Part shown: positions 1 through 9,519 of the stretch, piece after piece
Layout: each line of letters starts with the position of its first letter
Numbering within the stretch: the stretch's first letter is position 1
Assembly: GCA_019307135.1 (NCBI GenBank)
Contig: JAFDKF010000004.1
Span: 1 to 64,000 of the forward strand
Origin: Deltaproteobacteria bacterium
Lineage (GTDB): Bacteria; Desulfobacterota; Desulfobacteria; Desulfobacterales; C00003060
Length of the DNA: 64,000 nt
Reading direction: 5' to 3'
Position numbers and translations under genes: made by a program
Notes under the pieces: generated by a model
What the model saw: only the letters and a program-made list of their open reading frames with translations
Told to the model about the DNA's origin: nothing
The model's database searches: none

Positions 1-180
1 GGGCCGGGACTACATGGGCACCAAAATCATCTTGGGATGTCGCGCCAGGGCAGGCCTAACTGGCTGTTAGCAAGCCGACTTCGCCAAAGTAGCTTTAGCT
101 ACGACGGCTGAAAAAGATAACGCGTCAAGTAGTAAGGTTCAGCGGTTCAGCGGTTCAACGTTCAGAGGTTAAAACCGTGA

Positions 181-262
181 ACCGTGAACCCTTGTAAATA
201 GACTATAACCTTTGAACCGTGAACCCTTGTAAATAGACTATAACCTTTGAACCGTGAACCCT
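181..262. repeat. 35-bp tandem repeat (2 full copies plus partial), unit ACCGTGAACCCTTGTAAATAGACTATAACCTTTGA
   Basis: Direct reading: units at 181-215 and 216-250, partial unit 251-262; embedded in a GTTCA-rich spacer upstream of hemC. Confidence 0.95.
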
Positions 263-278
263 GAACCCTGAACTTTAG

Positions 279-1244
279 GTGATGATGAAAACAATTAGAA
301 TTGGCACACGAGGAAGCCCGCTTGCCTGGCAGGCTAAGTGGGTCCGCTCCCAACTCCTTGCTCTCCATCCCCAGTACGAAGCTGAGATCGTAAAAATCAA
401 GACCACGGGGGACAAGATCACGGATGTGCCCCTTGCACGGGTCGGGGGAAAGGGGCTCTTTGTAAAGGAGATTGAAACAGCTCTGTTAGACAGCCGGATC
501 GATCTTGCCGTCCACAGCATGAAGGACATGCCGGCCGAGATCCCGCCTGGTCTTTGCATTGGCGCCATGCCCGAACGGGAAAATCCACTGGATATTATGA
601 TTTCAAGGAACGGTCACTCCTTTGAAGACCTGCCAAGAGGCGCTCGCATTGGAAGCAGCAGCCTCAGGCGCGGGGCCCAGGTTCGACATGTCAGACCGGA
701 CGTCACAGTGCACCCCTTGAGAGGGAACCTCGACACCCGCATAAGAAAACTCGAAACAGAGGGTCTCGATGCCATTATCGTGGCAGCGGCTGGTGTCAAA
801 AGGCTTGGATTGGAAGCTCGCATTACAGAATATCTTCCCGAGGCAATTATGCTACCAGCCATCGGACAGGGGGCACTGGCAATCGAAATCAGAGAAGATG
901 ATGGCTCGACTCAGCACCTGATCGCGCCCCTGGATCACAGGGAGACGCGGTTGGCCGTGGAAAGCGAACGGGCGTTTCTGAGACGGCTTGAAGGCGGATG
1001 CCAGGTTCCCATCGCAGCCCGCGCAAAATTCGTTGGGGACGGGCTTGAGCTCACAGGCCTTGTGGCGGAGGTAGATGGCTCTATTCTGCTTCGCGAAACG
1101 ATCAGAGGCCCTGTAGACCAACATGAAAAGCTTGGGGTGGAACTGGCCAACCGCCTCCTGATGAAGGGCGGCAGGGAAATCTTGGAGAACATTCTGGGCA
1201 GAGCTATCGGCATTGCGGATTTCGGATTGCGGAATGCGGAATGA
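279..1244 (+). CDS. hemC: Hydroxymethylbilane synthase (porphobilinogen deaminase)
   Basis: RIGTRGSPLAWQAK start, HSMKDMP, GCQVPIAA cofactor-Cys motif. Confidence 0.97.
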   Translation: MMMKTIRIGTRGSPLAWQAKWVRSQLLALHPQYEAEIVKIKTTGDKITDVPLARVGGKGLFVKEIETALLDSRIDLAVHSMKDMPAEIPPGLCIGAMPERENPLDIMISRNGHSFEDLPRGARIGSSSLRRGAQVRHVRPDVTVHPLRGNLDTRIRKLETEGLDAIIVAAAGVKRLGLEARITEYLPEAIMLPAIGQGALAIEIREDDGSTQHLIAPLDHRETRLAVESERAFLRRLEGGCQVPIAARAKFVGDGLELTGLVAEVDGSILLRETIRGPVDQHEKLGVELANRLLMKGGREILENILGRAIGIADFGLRNAE

Positions 1245-1390
1245 GGATTGCGGAATTTAGGAATTTAGGAATTGGGATTTTTAACTTTAGTTCACTTTAG
1301 GCACTTTAGCTCACTTTAGTTCACTTTCACTAATAACAAGTGACCAGTATCGCTTTGTACTGAAGCCCTACTTAGAGACTATATCGCAAT

Positions 1391-2908
1391 ATGAAGAAAG
1401 GAAAAGTCTATCTCGTTGGTGCAGGGCCCGGTGATCCGGATCTCATTACCGTGAAGGGAAGCAAGCGCCTCAAAGAGGCTGATGTGATCATGTATGACCA
1501 CCTGGCGTCTGCCAAGCTCTTGAAGTATGCCAGGCAAGATGCCGAAACTATCTATATTGGCAAGCGGCAGGGTAGTCACGCCCTTCCCCAAGATGAGATC
1601 AACAAGCTTATGGTTTCAAAGGCAAGAGAAGGCCGTACCGTTGTTCGCCTTAAAGGCGGACATCCCTTTATCTTTGGCAGAGGGGGTGAGGAGGCGGAAG
1701 CCCTATCTCAAGCAAGGATTCCCTTTGAGGTAGTCCCCGGCATAAGCTCGGCTATAGCTGCACCAGCCTATGCGGGCATACCCCTTACGCATAGAAGGTA
1801 TACTGCCAGCGTGGCCTTTGTCACCGGTCATGAAGACCCGACAAAACAGCACTCCACGGTGGACTGGTCCAGACTTGCCACTGGCGCCGGGACTCTGGTC
1901 ATCTTGATGGGTGTCAAGAACCTGGGCAAGATTGCAGAAAAACTGATTGCAGCCGGTCGTGACCCGAAAACCCCTGTAGCCCTTGTCAGATGGGGAACCA
2001 CTCCTCAGCAAACCACCTTAGTAGGTACCCTCGACACAATCGTGGCGCAGGCGGAGGCAGCCGCACTCAAGCCGCCCGTCGCTATCGTTGTAGGCGAGGT
2101 TGTTAAGCTCAGGGAGGCCTTAAACTGGTTTGAAAAAAAGCCGCTGTTTCGCAAAACCGTGGTGGTGACGAGGACTCGAGAACAAGCAAGCGAGCTGGTA
2201 GCGCGGCTTTCGGATCTGGGAGCTGAATGCCTCGAATGCCCGGCCATCAGCGTGGTACCCCCGGAGGACTGGGCGCCCCTGGATGTTGCCATAGATCGGC
2301 TTGACACTTACGACTGGCTCGTTTTGACCAGCGTCAATGGAGTTTCCTTCTTTTTTGACCGACTCTATGCGAGAGGCAAAGACGTGCGGGCCCTAAAAGA
2401 TGTGCGCACAGCAACCATCGGTCCGGCTACTGCAAAGCGGTTGCGGGATTTTGGGCTAAATAGCGACATTGTTCCGGAAACCTACCGTGCTGAGTCAATC
2501 GTGGAAGACTTTAAAAACGAGGCTATAAAAGGAAAAAAGGTGCTGCTGCCGCGCGCCAAAGAGGCGCGACCAGTGCTGCCCGTAGAACTCCGAAAAATGG
2601 GTGCGGTTGTGGATGAAATCGCCGCCTATCAGACTGAAGAGGCACGCGAAAACGTAGACGTGCTGATCAAGCGCCTGGAAGAAGGCTCTATCGACCTTCT
2701 GACTTTTACGAGTTCGTCTACGGTCAGAAACTTTAAGGCCCTCCTTCCACCTGAAAGGTTTGGAAGCTTAATTGAAGGGGTCACTGTTGCCACCATCGGC
2801 CCGATCACAGCAGACACGGCCAGAGAACTTGGATTCAAAGTCGATATTATGGCCCGGGACTACACCATCGACGGGCTGTGCGAAGCCATCATCCAGCATT
2901 ACACCTGA
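1391..2908 (+). CDS. cobA-hemD: Fused uroporphyrinogen-III C-methyltransferase / uroporphyrinogen-III synthase
   Basis: N-terminal VYLVGAGPGDPDLITVKG and VRLKGGHPFIFGRGGEE (SUMT) followed by HemD-like domain (TSVNGV, TFTSSSTVRNF, ATIGPITADTA). Confidence 0.95.
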   Translation: MKKGKVYLVGAGPGDPDLITVKGSKRLKEADVIMYDHLASAKLLKYARQDAETIYIGKRQGSHALPQDEINKLMVSKAREGRTVVRLKGGHPFIFGRGGEEAEALSQARIPFEVVPGISSAIAAPAYAGIPLTHRRYTASVAFVTGHEDPTKQHSTVDWSRLATGAGTLVILMGVKNLGKIAEKLIAAGRDPKTPVALVRWGTTPQQTTLVGTLDTIVAQAEAAALKPPVAIVVGEVVKLREALNWFEKKPLFRKTVVVTRTREQASELVARLSDLGAECLECPAISVVPPEDWAPLDVAIDRLDTYDWLVLTSVNGVSFFFDRLYARGKDVRALKDVRTATIGPATAKRLRDFGLNSDIVPETYRAESIVEDFKNEAIKGKKVLLPRAKEARPVLPVELRKMGAVVDEIAAYQTEEARENVDVLIKRLEEGSIDLLTFTSSSTVRNFKALLPPERFGSLIEGVTVATIGPITADTARELGFKVDIMARDYTIDGLCEAIIQHYT

Positions 2909-2959
2909 AAATACCTTGTCACGCTGAAACTATCTCCGAGCAGGAGCCTGTCTTGCCTG

Positions 2960-3589
2960 CTATTCCATGACGACAATCGTAACCCGGCGGTTTTTCGCCC
3001 GGTTGCTGCGGGTATCATTGTCGGCAACAGGTTTGGATTCACCATAGGAAAAGGCGTTCATGCGGTGCAGTGGAATAGCGTGCTCCATATGCAGGTAACG
3101 CATGACCCCCTCGGCTCGGGCTTGTCCGAGCCTCAAATTGTGCTCTTCGGCCCCGATGTTGTCCGTGTGCCCTTGAATCTCGATGTAGATATTCTTGTTT
3201 TCCCCTTTCACGACTCCGGCAAAAACATCGAGACACGTCTTGGCTTCATCGGAAACATTCCTTCTGTCAAAACCAAAATGAACCGACTCGCCTGAGATCG
3301 TCGCCTCATAAAGCAACTTGCCCTCCGCCAGCTTGTGCGCCTCCTCAGCCCGTGACATCGCCTCCCGAACTGTGCTAGAATACTTCTGAATCAGACGGTT
3401 TTGCTTTGCAGCCGATTTATTCAAACTGGCGATCTCCGTCTGGTTCGCTACCACGTTCTTCCTGACCTCGCCAATCTTGGTGTCCATCGCTGCGATTTGG
3501 TCTTTGACGTATTGTTCGGTTGCACATCCGATCATTCCTGACAAGAATATCCCTGTTACCACCACAACAGCAAAAAATGATCTCTTCAT
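2960..3589 (-). CDS. OmpA-family peptidoglycan-binding lipoprotein
   Basis: Lipobox-like LSGMIGCA, coiled-coil stretch, C-terminal IQGHTDNIGAEEHNLRLGQARAEGV. Confidence 0.9.
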   Translation of the reverse strand: MKRSFFAVVVVTGIFLSGMIGCATEQYVKDQIAAMDTKIGEVRKNVVANQTEIASLNKSAAKQNRLIQKYSSTVREAMSRAEEAHKLAEGKLLYEATISGESVHFGFDRRNVSDEAKTCLDVFAGVVKGENKNIYIEIQGHTDNIGAEEHNLRLGQARAEGVMRYLHMEHAIPLHRMNAFSYGESKPVADNDTRSNRAKNRRVTIVVME

Positions 3590-3630
3590 AATCGCTCCTC
3601 CTCTTTAAAAAAATTTCGTCAACGCCTACC

Positions 3631-4995
3631 TCAAATCTTTTGAGAGAGTATGGCGACAAAGCGTTTGAACGGGTGTCTGAAATTTACCCTCGGGTCATAG
3701 GGATTCTCGGGATTGGAGAACTTTGTCGTCATGTGCTGTATACACTGAGACGCCTTGATATACGGAAAATCAAGTAGCAACGGCCTCTTTTTTTCCTCGG
3801 TTATGCGGAGGCTCTCCCTGTCGTACGGTATGGCCCCCAGGTATTCAGGCTTTATGCAGAACCGGTCTTCATTGGCATTAATGTTTTTATCTGCAGTCTT
3901 CTCGATTGTGTCATAGAGCTTGAACCCCTGTTCAAGATTGCTCACCTGATTTATCACCAGCATGGGCGAGAATGTCCATTGAGGTGTGTACTCGGAAAGC
4001 CTCCCTTCTAGCCTCTCTTCGATCTCCTTGAAGCGGGAAAAGACGGCCTTTGCACATGCGTAGCCGCTGATTACGTCCTGGGGTGTGGTGATGATCACTG
4101 TGCGATCTGCTCCAAGAGCAAAATCGAGAACTGTGCGGGCAATCCCAGCGCCAAGATCAAAGATGGCAAAATCATAGCCCTGACTTATCTTTTGAAAGTG
4201 CCTGATAAATTTCATCTTCTGGGCATAGTTCAAATTGGCGAGCTTGAACTCACCGTATGTGCCGCATATGAGATCGAAGTTGAATCTTGTACTAACGATA
4301 AGATCCTGCATCTGTTGGTTCTTCTCCAGAAAGTCCAGAAGGTGATGTTCAGGAAAAATACCAAGCTTGTTCGAAATATCAGCATTGCCCAAATCCGCAT
4401 CGATAAGCAGAACCCTGGCTCCGGTGTTTGCCAGGGCTTGTGCAAGGTTGATGGAAAGATGTGTCTTTCCGACACCCCCCTTGTTGGAGATGATGGAAAC
4501 AGTAAGGGCCCTTATCTCGTCTTCCTTGGGCTGCTCAATTTGTGTGGTCATAAAAGCGCCTTGCCCGCTTTTACTCGCATGCTTTGCAGGCTGGCTATAA
4601 ACCTCTTGCAGGGCCGTGGCAATTGAACTCCTTGGGGCAGCCGCGGGACGAATCTTGTAACCGGTAAGCAGTTCAAGGCTTCTAATTGCAATTGGCTGCT
4701 CTGGAGTGGCCATTGCAACAACAAGGATATCATTGACAAGGCGAATAGGTAATGCCTGCCGCCTGAAGGCTATATCTCGATCAACCAGGGCAACAGCAGC
4801 AGGCTCAATATGCGTACACAAAGGATCCACAAAGGGTATTTTCATTTTCTTAGCAGTCGCCTTTGCGATCTGCGTCTCGGTATCAAGTCGGGTGGGGAGC
4901 GCGCATACCTTTGGAGACCCTTTGGAAAGTCCATCCTGTCTGTTTTGGACCTTACTTGTCTCCGCAACTTTCAGGTTTTTACTGTTTTCCCTCAT
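3631..4995 (-). CDS. MshEN (GspE N-terminal)-like domain fused to MinD/FlhG-type P-loop ATPase
   Basis: N-term IPFVDPLCTHIEPAAVALVDRDIAFRRQALPIRLVNDILVVAMATPEQ (MshEN-like), then SIISNKGGVGKTHLSINLAQALA deviant Walker A, LLIDADLGNADIS. Confidence 0.85.
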   Translation of the reverse strand: MRENSKNLKVAETSKVQNRQDGLSKGSPKVCALPTRLDTETQIAKATAKKMKIPFVDPLCTHIEPAAVALVDRDIAFRRQALPIRLVNDILVVAMATPEQPIAIRSLELLTGYKIRPAAAPRSSIATALQEVYSQPAKHASKSGQGAFMTTQIEQPKEDEIRALTVSIISNKGGVGKTHLSINLAQALANTGARVLLIDADLGNADISNKLGIFPEHHLLDFLEKNQQMQDLIVSTRFNFDLICGTYGEFKLANLNYAQKMKFIRHFQKISQGYDFAIFDLGAGIARTVLDFALGADRTVIITTPQDVISGYACAKAVFSRFKEIEERLEGRLSEYTPQWTFSPMLVINQVSNLEQGFKLYDTIEKTADKNINANEDRFCIKPEYLGAIPYDRESLRITEEKKRPLLLDFPYIKASQCIQHMTTKFSNPENPYDPRVNFRHPFKRFVAILSQKI

Positions 4996-5096
4996 AGATT
5001 GATCTGCTGTCGTTCAAACGCAATCCCACAACAAAACGAGCTAAATCAGGCATCCTTCATTTTCGCCACAAAGTAGTTTACACCTATTGACCAGTG

Positions 5097-5300
5097 TTCA
5101 GTGTTCAGTGTTCAGTGTTCAGTGTTCAGTGTTCAGGTTTCAGGTTTCAGGTTTCAGGTTTCAGGTCTTGCGTTTTCAGTTCTTGACACCTGAAACCTGA
5201 CACCTGGTGCCTGGTTTCAGTGTTCAGGTTTCAGTGTTTTTTGTACCTGACACCTGAAACCTGACACCCGACACCAAAAAGTACACCTGACACCAAAAAG
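5097..5300. repeat. Short-period intergenic repeat (TTCAGTG / TTTCAGG heptamers) with complementary CACCTGAAACCTGA arm
   Basis: Direct reading: (gttcagt)n then (ggtttca)n, followed by acacctgaaacctgacacctg. Confidence 0.9.
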
Positions 5301-5315
5301 TACGAACAAAAGAAT

Positions 5316-5585
5316 TTATCTCTTGGCGCCCGCATTCTTGAAAAGTGTAAACCGAGGATACGTGACCTCTCGGAAGATCTGAGATGGCACGTGATAGTAA
5401 ACGTCTGTGTCGTGAACGGTTGGAATTTCGCTCTGCCTGAGTTGTTGTGTCACTTCATGAGGACACCCGGAACAACTCCAATACTTCCAGCGACGTTCGA
5501 CGGCATGATCGAGACACTTGTCATAATGAGGGCAATACATGTTCCTGTTGCCTGACTTGTGAACGGGTTTCCGCCTCAGTTTCAT
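5316..5585 (-). CDS. Small Cys-rich conserved-type hypothetical protein (zinc-ribbon-like)
   Basis: MKLRRKPVHKSGNRNMYCPHYDKCLDHAVERRWKYWSCSGCPHEV, paired Cys motifs; start adjusted to the internal Met. Confidence 0.5.
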   Translation of the reverse strand: MKLRRKPVHKSGNRNMYCPHYDKCLDHAVERRWKYWSCSGCPHEVTQQLRQSEIPTVHDTDVYYHVPSQIFREVTYPRFTLFKNAGAKR

Positions 5586-5884
5586 AACAGCCTCCCTCTG
5601 TTCTGCATTTTTGCTGTACATCGGTACAGTTGCGAAAAAGAACTGTAGGAGTCACAACAAAATGCATCAATGTGGTAATAATTGAACGTCTCGGAATTTC
5701 TACAACCCGTTGAAATTCCAAGAACTTTAGTCGACCACTCGACCACTCGACCAATTGCGTAGCGAAGCGGAGCTAAGTTCAATACTGAAACACTCTACCG
5801 CCCCTTGTCATATGCAGGAACCATGCCGCAATATTGCAGACAAGTCATTAGAATGTCCTGGGAATTCTACAACCTATTAAAATT

Positions 5885-6085
5885 ATAGCACTCCCGCCTG
5901 CCACCTGCCCGCCATTGCCAAATATGCTAGCATTTGACCTGCCCGGTGTACCTGGCGAAGGCAGGCGGGTGCCGGCACATAAGCTCAATGCTGTCTCAGG
6001 CGTTGGCAGGCGGGTGCGAGCATTGAAGCTGCCCGGTGTGCCTGGCGATGGCAGGCGGGTGGCAGGCGGGTGGCAGGCGGGGAAT
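5885..6085. repeat. GC-rich dispersed repeat (GGCAGGCGGGT family)
   Basis: Repeated words cctggcgatggcaggcgggt, gcacataagctcaatgctgtctcaggcgttggcaggcggg; same words recur at 13.2, 14.7, 15.0 and 57.7 kb. Confidence 0.85.
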
Positions 6086-6460
6086 ATTGGTTCGATTCGC
6101 GGTATGGCAATGTGTCAGGTTATTGACGCTTTGCAACACCAATGAACTACCCCCCATCCCCCTTTACTAAAGCTGAGCTATGGGGTCCCCTTTGAAAAAG
6201 GGGGATTGCGGAGTAACAATCGACTGATACCACCGTAATTTTGGGGTTGATTTTTTCTTGTCCAAAATATAGGTATAATTAATAAGTAAGAGCCTAAAGT
6301 TAATACGTAGGCGTTCACAGGTTCAGGGTTCACCGTTTCAGCCGCCGTAGCCTGCGGCTACTATGGCGAAGTCGGCTCAGGGTTACCTTTCTTTCGTTGA
6401 CCTTGGGAGTTAGCTCCAGAGGGTGATGGCAATTTGACTAAGGATTAGAGAGGAGTTTTC

Positions 6461-8533
6461 ATGAGTGAATCTGTCAAGGAATTGAGAAACGTCGGACTGG
6501 TTGGACATGGGGGAGCAGGGAAGACCTCCCTATCCGAAACCTTACTCTTTGACGCTGGGGTTACCAAGCGTTTGGGAAGTGTGGATGAGGGCAACAGCGT
6601 AATGGATTTTGAGCCTGAAGAAGTGCGGCGACACGCAAGCATCAGCACGGCCTTCCATCAGTATACCTGGAAAAAACACAAGGTAAACATCATTGATACC
6701 CCCGGAGACGCCAACTTCTTCTCAGATGCCCGGTCCTGCCTCCAGGCGGCTGATGGCGCTATTGTAGTGGTGGAGGCAATCGACGGGGTGAAGGTGCAAA
6801 CCGAACAGGCCTGGGAATTTGCAGACCAACTCGAGATGCCAAGGGTGGTTTTTATCAACAAGATGGATCGGGATCGAGCCGACTTTTTCGGAACTCTAAA
6901 GGATGTGGCCGGGACCTTCACGCCAAAACCGATTCTCTTACAATTGCCTATAGGTGCGGAAGAAAACTTCAAGGGAGTCGTCGATTTTATCAGCCAAAAG
7001 GCATATTTTTACGAAGCAGATGGGAAACCCAAGGTCGTGGAGATTCCCGCGGAAATGCAAGACCAGGTGGCAACCGAGCGGGAGGCCCTGATTGAAAACA
7101 TCGCTGAAGCGGATGATGCACTCCTGGAAAAATATCTGGACGGTCATCCCCTTACGGATGAAGATCTCATGCAGGGGCTTCGCGCCGGCACCCTTGGCCG
7201 TGCCTTTGTGCCGGTGCTGTGCGGTTCAGCAACCAGGAATATTGGCATCGATCGCTTGATGGATTTCATCAATGATTGTTTCCCGTCTCCCCTTGACCGT
7301 GGTCCAAAGGTTGGCATAGACCCTAATACAGGAGACAGGACGGAACGGCGTCCTGCTCTGGATGAGCCCTTTTCTGCCCTGGTTTTTAAGACGATTGCCG
7401 ACCCGTACACCGGAAGACTCAATATCTTCAGGGTCTATTCCGGAACCATGCGGGCAGACGGGTCGTTCTATAATGCAACCAAGAAAACCAGGGAGCGATA
7501 TGGACAACTCTTTCAGATGGGTGGCAGGGAGCAGGAGGCTATTCCCCAGGCAGGTCCAGGTGATATCGTGGCTGTTGCCAAGCTGAAAGAAACGGCCACA
7601 GGTGACAGCCTGTGTGATGAGTCCAACAAGATACGCTTTGAAAGTGTTGAACCCTTGCCGGCCCTCATGTCCTACGCCATACAGCCCAGGTCCAAGAAGG
7701 ATGAGGATAAGGTATTTACTTCCCTTTCCCGGTTGCTGGAGGAGGATCCCACCCTCAGGCTGGACCGGAACCAGCAAACCAGGGAGATTATCATCTCGGG
7801 TATGGGTCATATCCACCTGGAAACCATTGTCGATAAACTCAAGCGCAAGTTCGGTGTGGAAGTGAACCTGAAAGCCCCCAAGATTCCTTACAGGGAGACT
7901 ATCAAGCAGTCGGTTAAGGGAGTAATATACCGGCACAAGAAGCAGTCAGGTGGAAGAGGTCAGTTTGCCGAGGTACATTTCGATATATTTCCCCTTGAAG
8001 AGGGAAAAGGCTTTGAGTTCGACCAGGCACTAACGGGTATGAACGTACCCCGCAACTTTGTGCCGGCAGTGGAAAAGGGTCTTGTTGAGGCCATGCAGTC
8101 CGGAGTGCTCGCTGGTTTTCCGGTTGTGGATGTAAAGGTCCGCTTCTATGATGGGAAGTCCCACGATGTGGACTCTTCTGAAATGGCATTCAAGATTGCC
8201 GCATCTATGTGTTTCAAGAAAGGCTTCCAGGAAGCCAACCCTATCCTGCTTGAGCCGATCATGAACCTGAGCGTCACTGTGCCCGAGGACTACATGGGCG
8301 ATGTCATAGGGGATCTGAATAGCAGGCGGGGGAGAGTCCTGGGTGTGGATGCCAAGGGCAAAAGACAGGTCATCCGCGCCCGGGTACCCATGGCCGAGAT
8401 TTTGAGCTATGCCCCTGATCTCACCTCTATGACCGGTGGTAGGGGGGCCTTTACGACAGAGTTTGACCATTACGAGGAAGTCCCGGCCCAAATTATCCAG
8501 AAGATCATAGAACAGACCAAGAGTAAAGAGTGA
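6461..8533 (+). CDS. fusA: Elongation factor G (EF-G2-like)
   Basis: GHGGAGKTSLSETLL P-loop, IDTPGDANF, FINKMDRDRADF, full-length EF-G architecture. Confidence 0.95.
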   Translation: MSESVKELRNVGLVGHGGAGKTSLSETLLFDAGVTKRLGSVDEGNSVMDFEPEEVRRHASISTAFHQYTWKKHKVNIIDTPGDANFFSDARSCLQAADGAIVVVEAIDGVKVQTEQAWEFADQLEMPRVVFINKMDRDRADFFGTLKDVAGTFTPKPILLQLPIGAEENFKGVVDFISQKAYFYEADGKPKVVEIPAEMQDQVATEREALIENIAEADDALLEKYLDGHPLTDEDLMQGLRAGTLGRAFVPVLCGSATRNIGIDRLMDFINDCFPSPLDRGPKVGIDPNTGDRTERRPALDEPFSALVFKTIADPYTGRLNIFRVYSGTMRADGSFYNATKKTRERYGQLFQMGGREQEAIPQAGPGDIVAVAKLKETATGDSLCDESNKIRFESVEPLPALMSYAIQPRSKKDEDKVFTSLSRLLEEDPTLRLDRNQQTREIIISGMGHIHLETIVDKLKRKFGVEVNLKAPKIPYRETIKQSVKGVIYRHKKQSGGRGQFAEVHFDIFPLEEGKGFEFDQALTGMNVPRNFVPAVEKGLVEAMQSGVLAGFPVVDVKVRFYDGKSHDVDSSEMAFKIAASMCFKKGFQEANPILLEPIMNLSVTVPEDYMGDVIGDLNSRRGRVLGVDAKGKRQVIRARVPMAEILSYAPDLTSMTGGRGAFTTEFDHYEEVPAQIIQKIIEQTKSKE

Positions 8534-8570
8534 CCTATAGGATTGCGGATTGCGGATTGCGGAAACGAAC

Positions 8571-8594
8571 TACCCCGCAGCAAGCTGCGGGGTA
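8571..8594. repeat. Perfect hairpin TACCCCGCAGC-AA-GCTGCGGGGTA (possible terminator/dispersed hairpin)
   Basis: 11-bp perfect stem with 2-nt loop ~37 bp after the fusA stop. Confidence 0.8.
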
Positions 8595-8742
8595 TTGCGC
8601 ATCTGATTTTTACAATTTAAACGAAGCAAGCTTCGGGGAATTAAACCCAACAATTCACGAAAATCTGTGTAATCTGCGTAATCTGCGGATTAAAATCCGA
8701 AATCGAAAATGTGAAATGCAAAATATAGAACCCGTTAATCGA

Positions 8743-9381
8743 TCACGGATTGCACCTTTTGCACGGACTGTAGCCCGCCCAAAAGGCGTCGTATTTGGTT
8801 TTGAAGGTGATTCGGTGTTTGGGAGCGGTGGCTTTCCCAAAAGGACACGTCATCTGGTGGAAGCGTCTTGAATGGCGATTCCCAAGGTATGGGCCTCTTT
8901 GATCAGGGAACCTCTTCCACATTCCCACCCTTTTTGCCATGGCTTCCCGCTGGAGACGAAGTAGTAGTGAATCGTATTTAGTGTTGGGCCTGCGAAACAG
9001 ATAGTAGGCATAGCCGCCTTTTAGCAACTCAGCATTAACAAAGGTGCTGTCCTGCAAAAAGAGATAGGCCAGCACACGGCCATACTGATCCTGTTTTTCC
9101 CGGTCGAACTCGAGACGGACCTTCTTTTTGAATACCAATTTCCGGTTAAGATCTCTGGCCTCTGGGCCAAACCTTTCCGCAGGTCTGTCTTCGTGGGCCA
9201 CCTCCGGAGCGTTGATCCCCACATATCTGACCCGTCTGCCATCAGCAAGCACAACGGTATCCCCATCGTCCACCCACCGCACCTGGTGAAGCGAATCCGC
9301 CAAAGCAGCACCATAAGGCCAGGAAAGGGTCAATAAAGAGACCACAAGTATTGTATATGTAAATCGAACTTTTGCTTTCAT
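8743..9381 (-). CDS. Thermonuclease (SNase-like) with C-terminal Ada-type metal-binding-like segment
   Basis: VDDGDTVVLADGRRVRYVGINAPEVAHEDRPAERFGPEA SNase signature; C-term YLGNRHSRRFHQMTCPFGKA...GYSPCKRCNP. Confidence 0.88.
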   Translation of the reverse strand: MKAKVRFTYTILVVSLLTLSWPYGAALADSLHQVRWVDDGDTVVLADGRRVRYVGINAPEVAHEDRPAERFGPEARDLNRKLVFKKKVRLEFDREKQDQYGRVLAYLFLQDSTFVNAELLKGGYAYYLFRRPNTKYDSLLLRLQREAMAKRVGMWKRFPDQRGPYLGNRHSRRFHQMTCPFGKATAPKHRITFKTKYDAFWAGYSPCKRCNP

Positions 9382-9519
9382 GGCAGTCCAATCCGATTTC
9401 GGAATGCGGAATGCGGAATGCGGAATAACAAAAAAGGTGAGACGGACAGCACGCATCGTAATAGTTTTCTTAGAATTGCTTTCATTCCTTTAACTTTAGG
9501 CACTTTAGCTCACTTTAGC

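Noticed and set aside
5097-5300. Possible CRISPR array in the TTCAGTG/GGTTTCA region
   Set aside because: Units are ~7 nt with no spacers; short-period repeat, not CRISPR.
7226-7936. 236-aa ORF antisense to fusA
   Set aside because: Fully inside a strongly conserved EF-G coding region; shadow ORF of codon bias.
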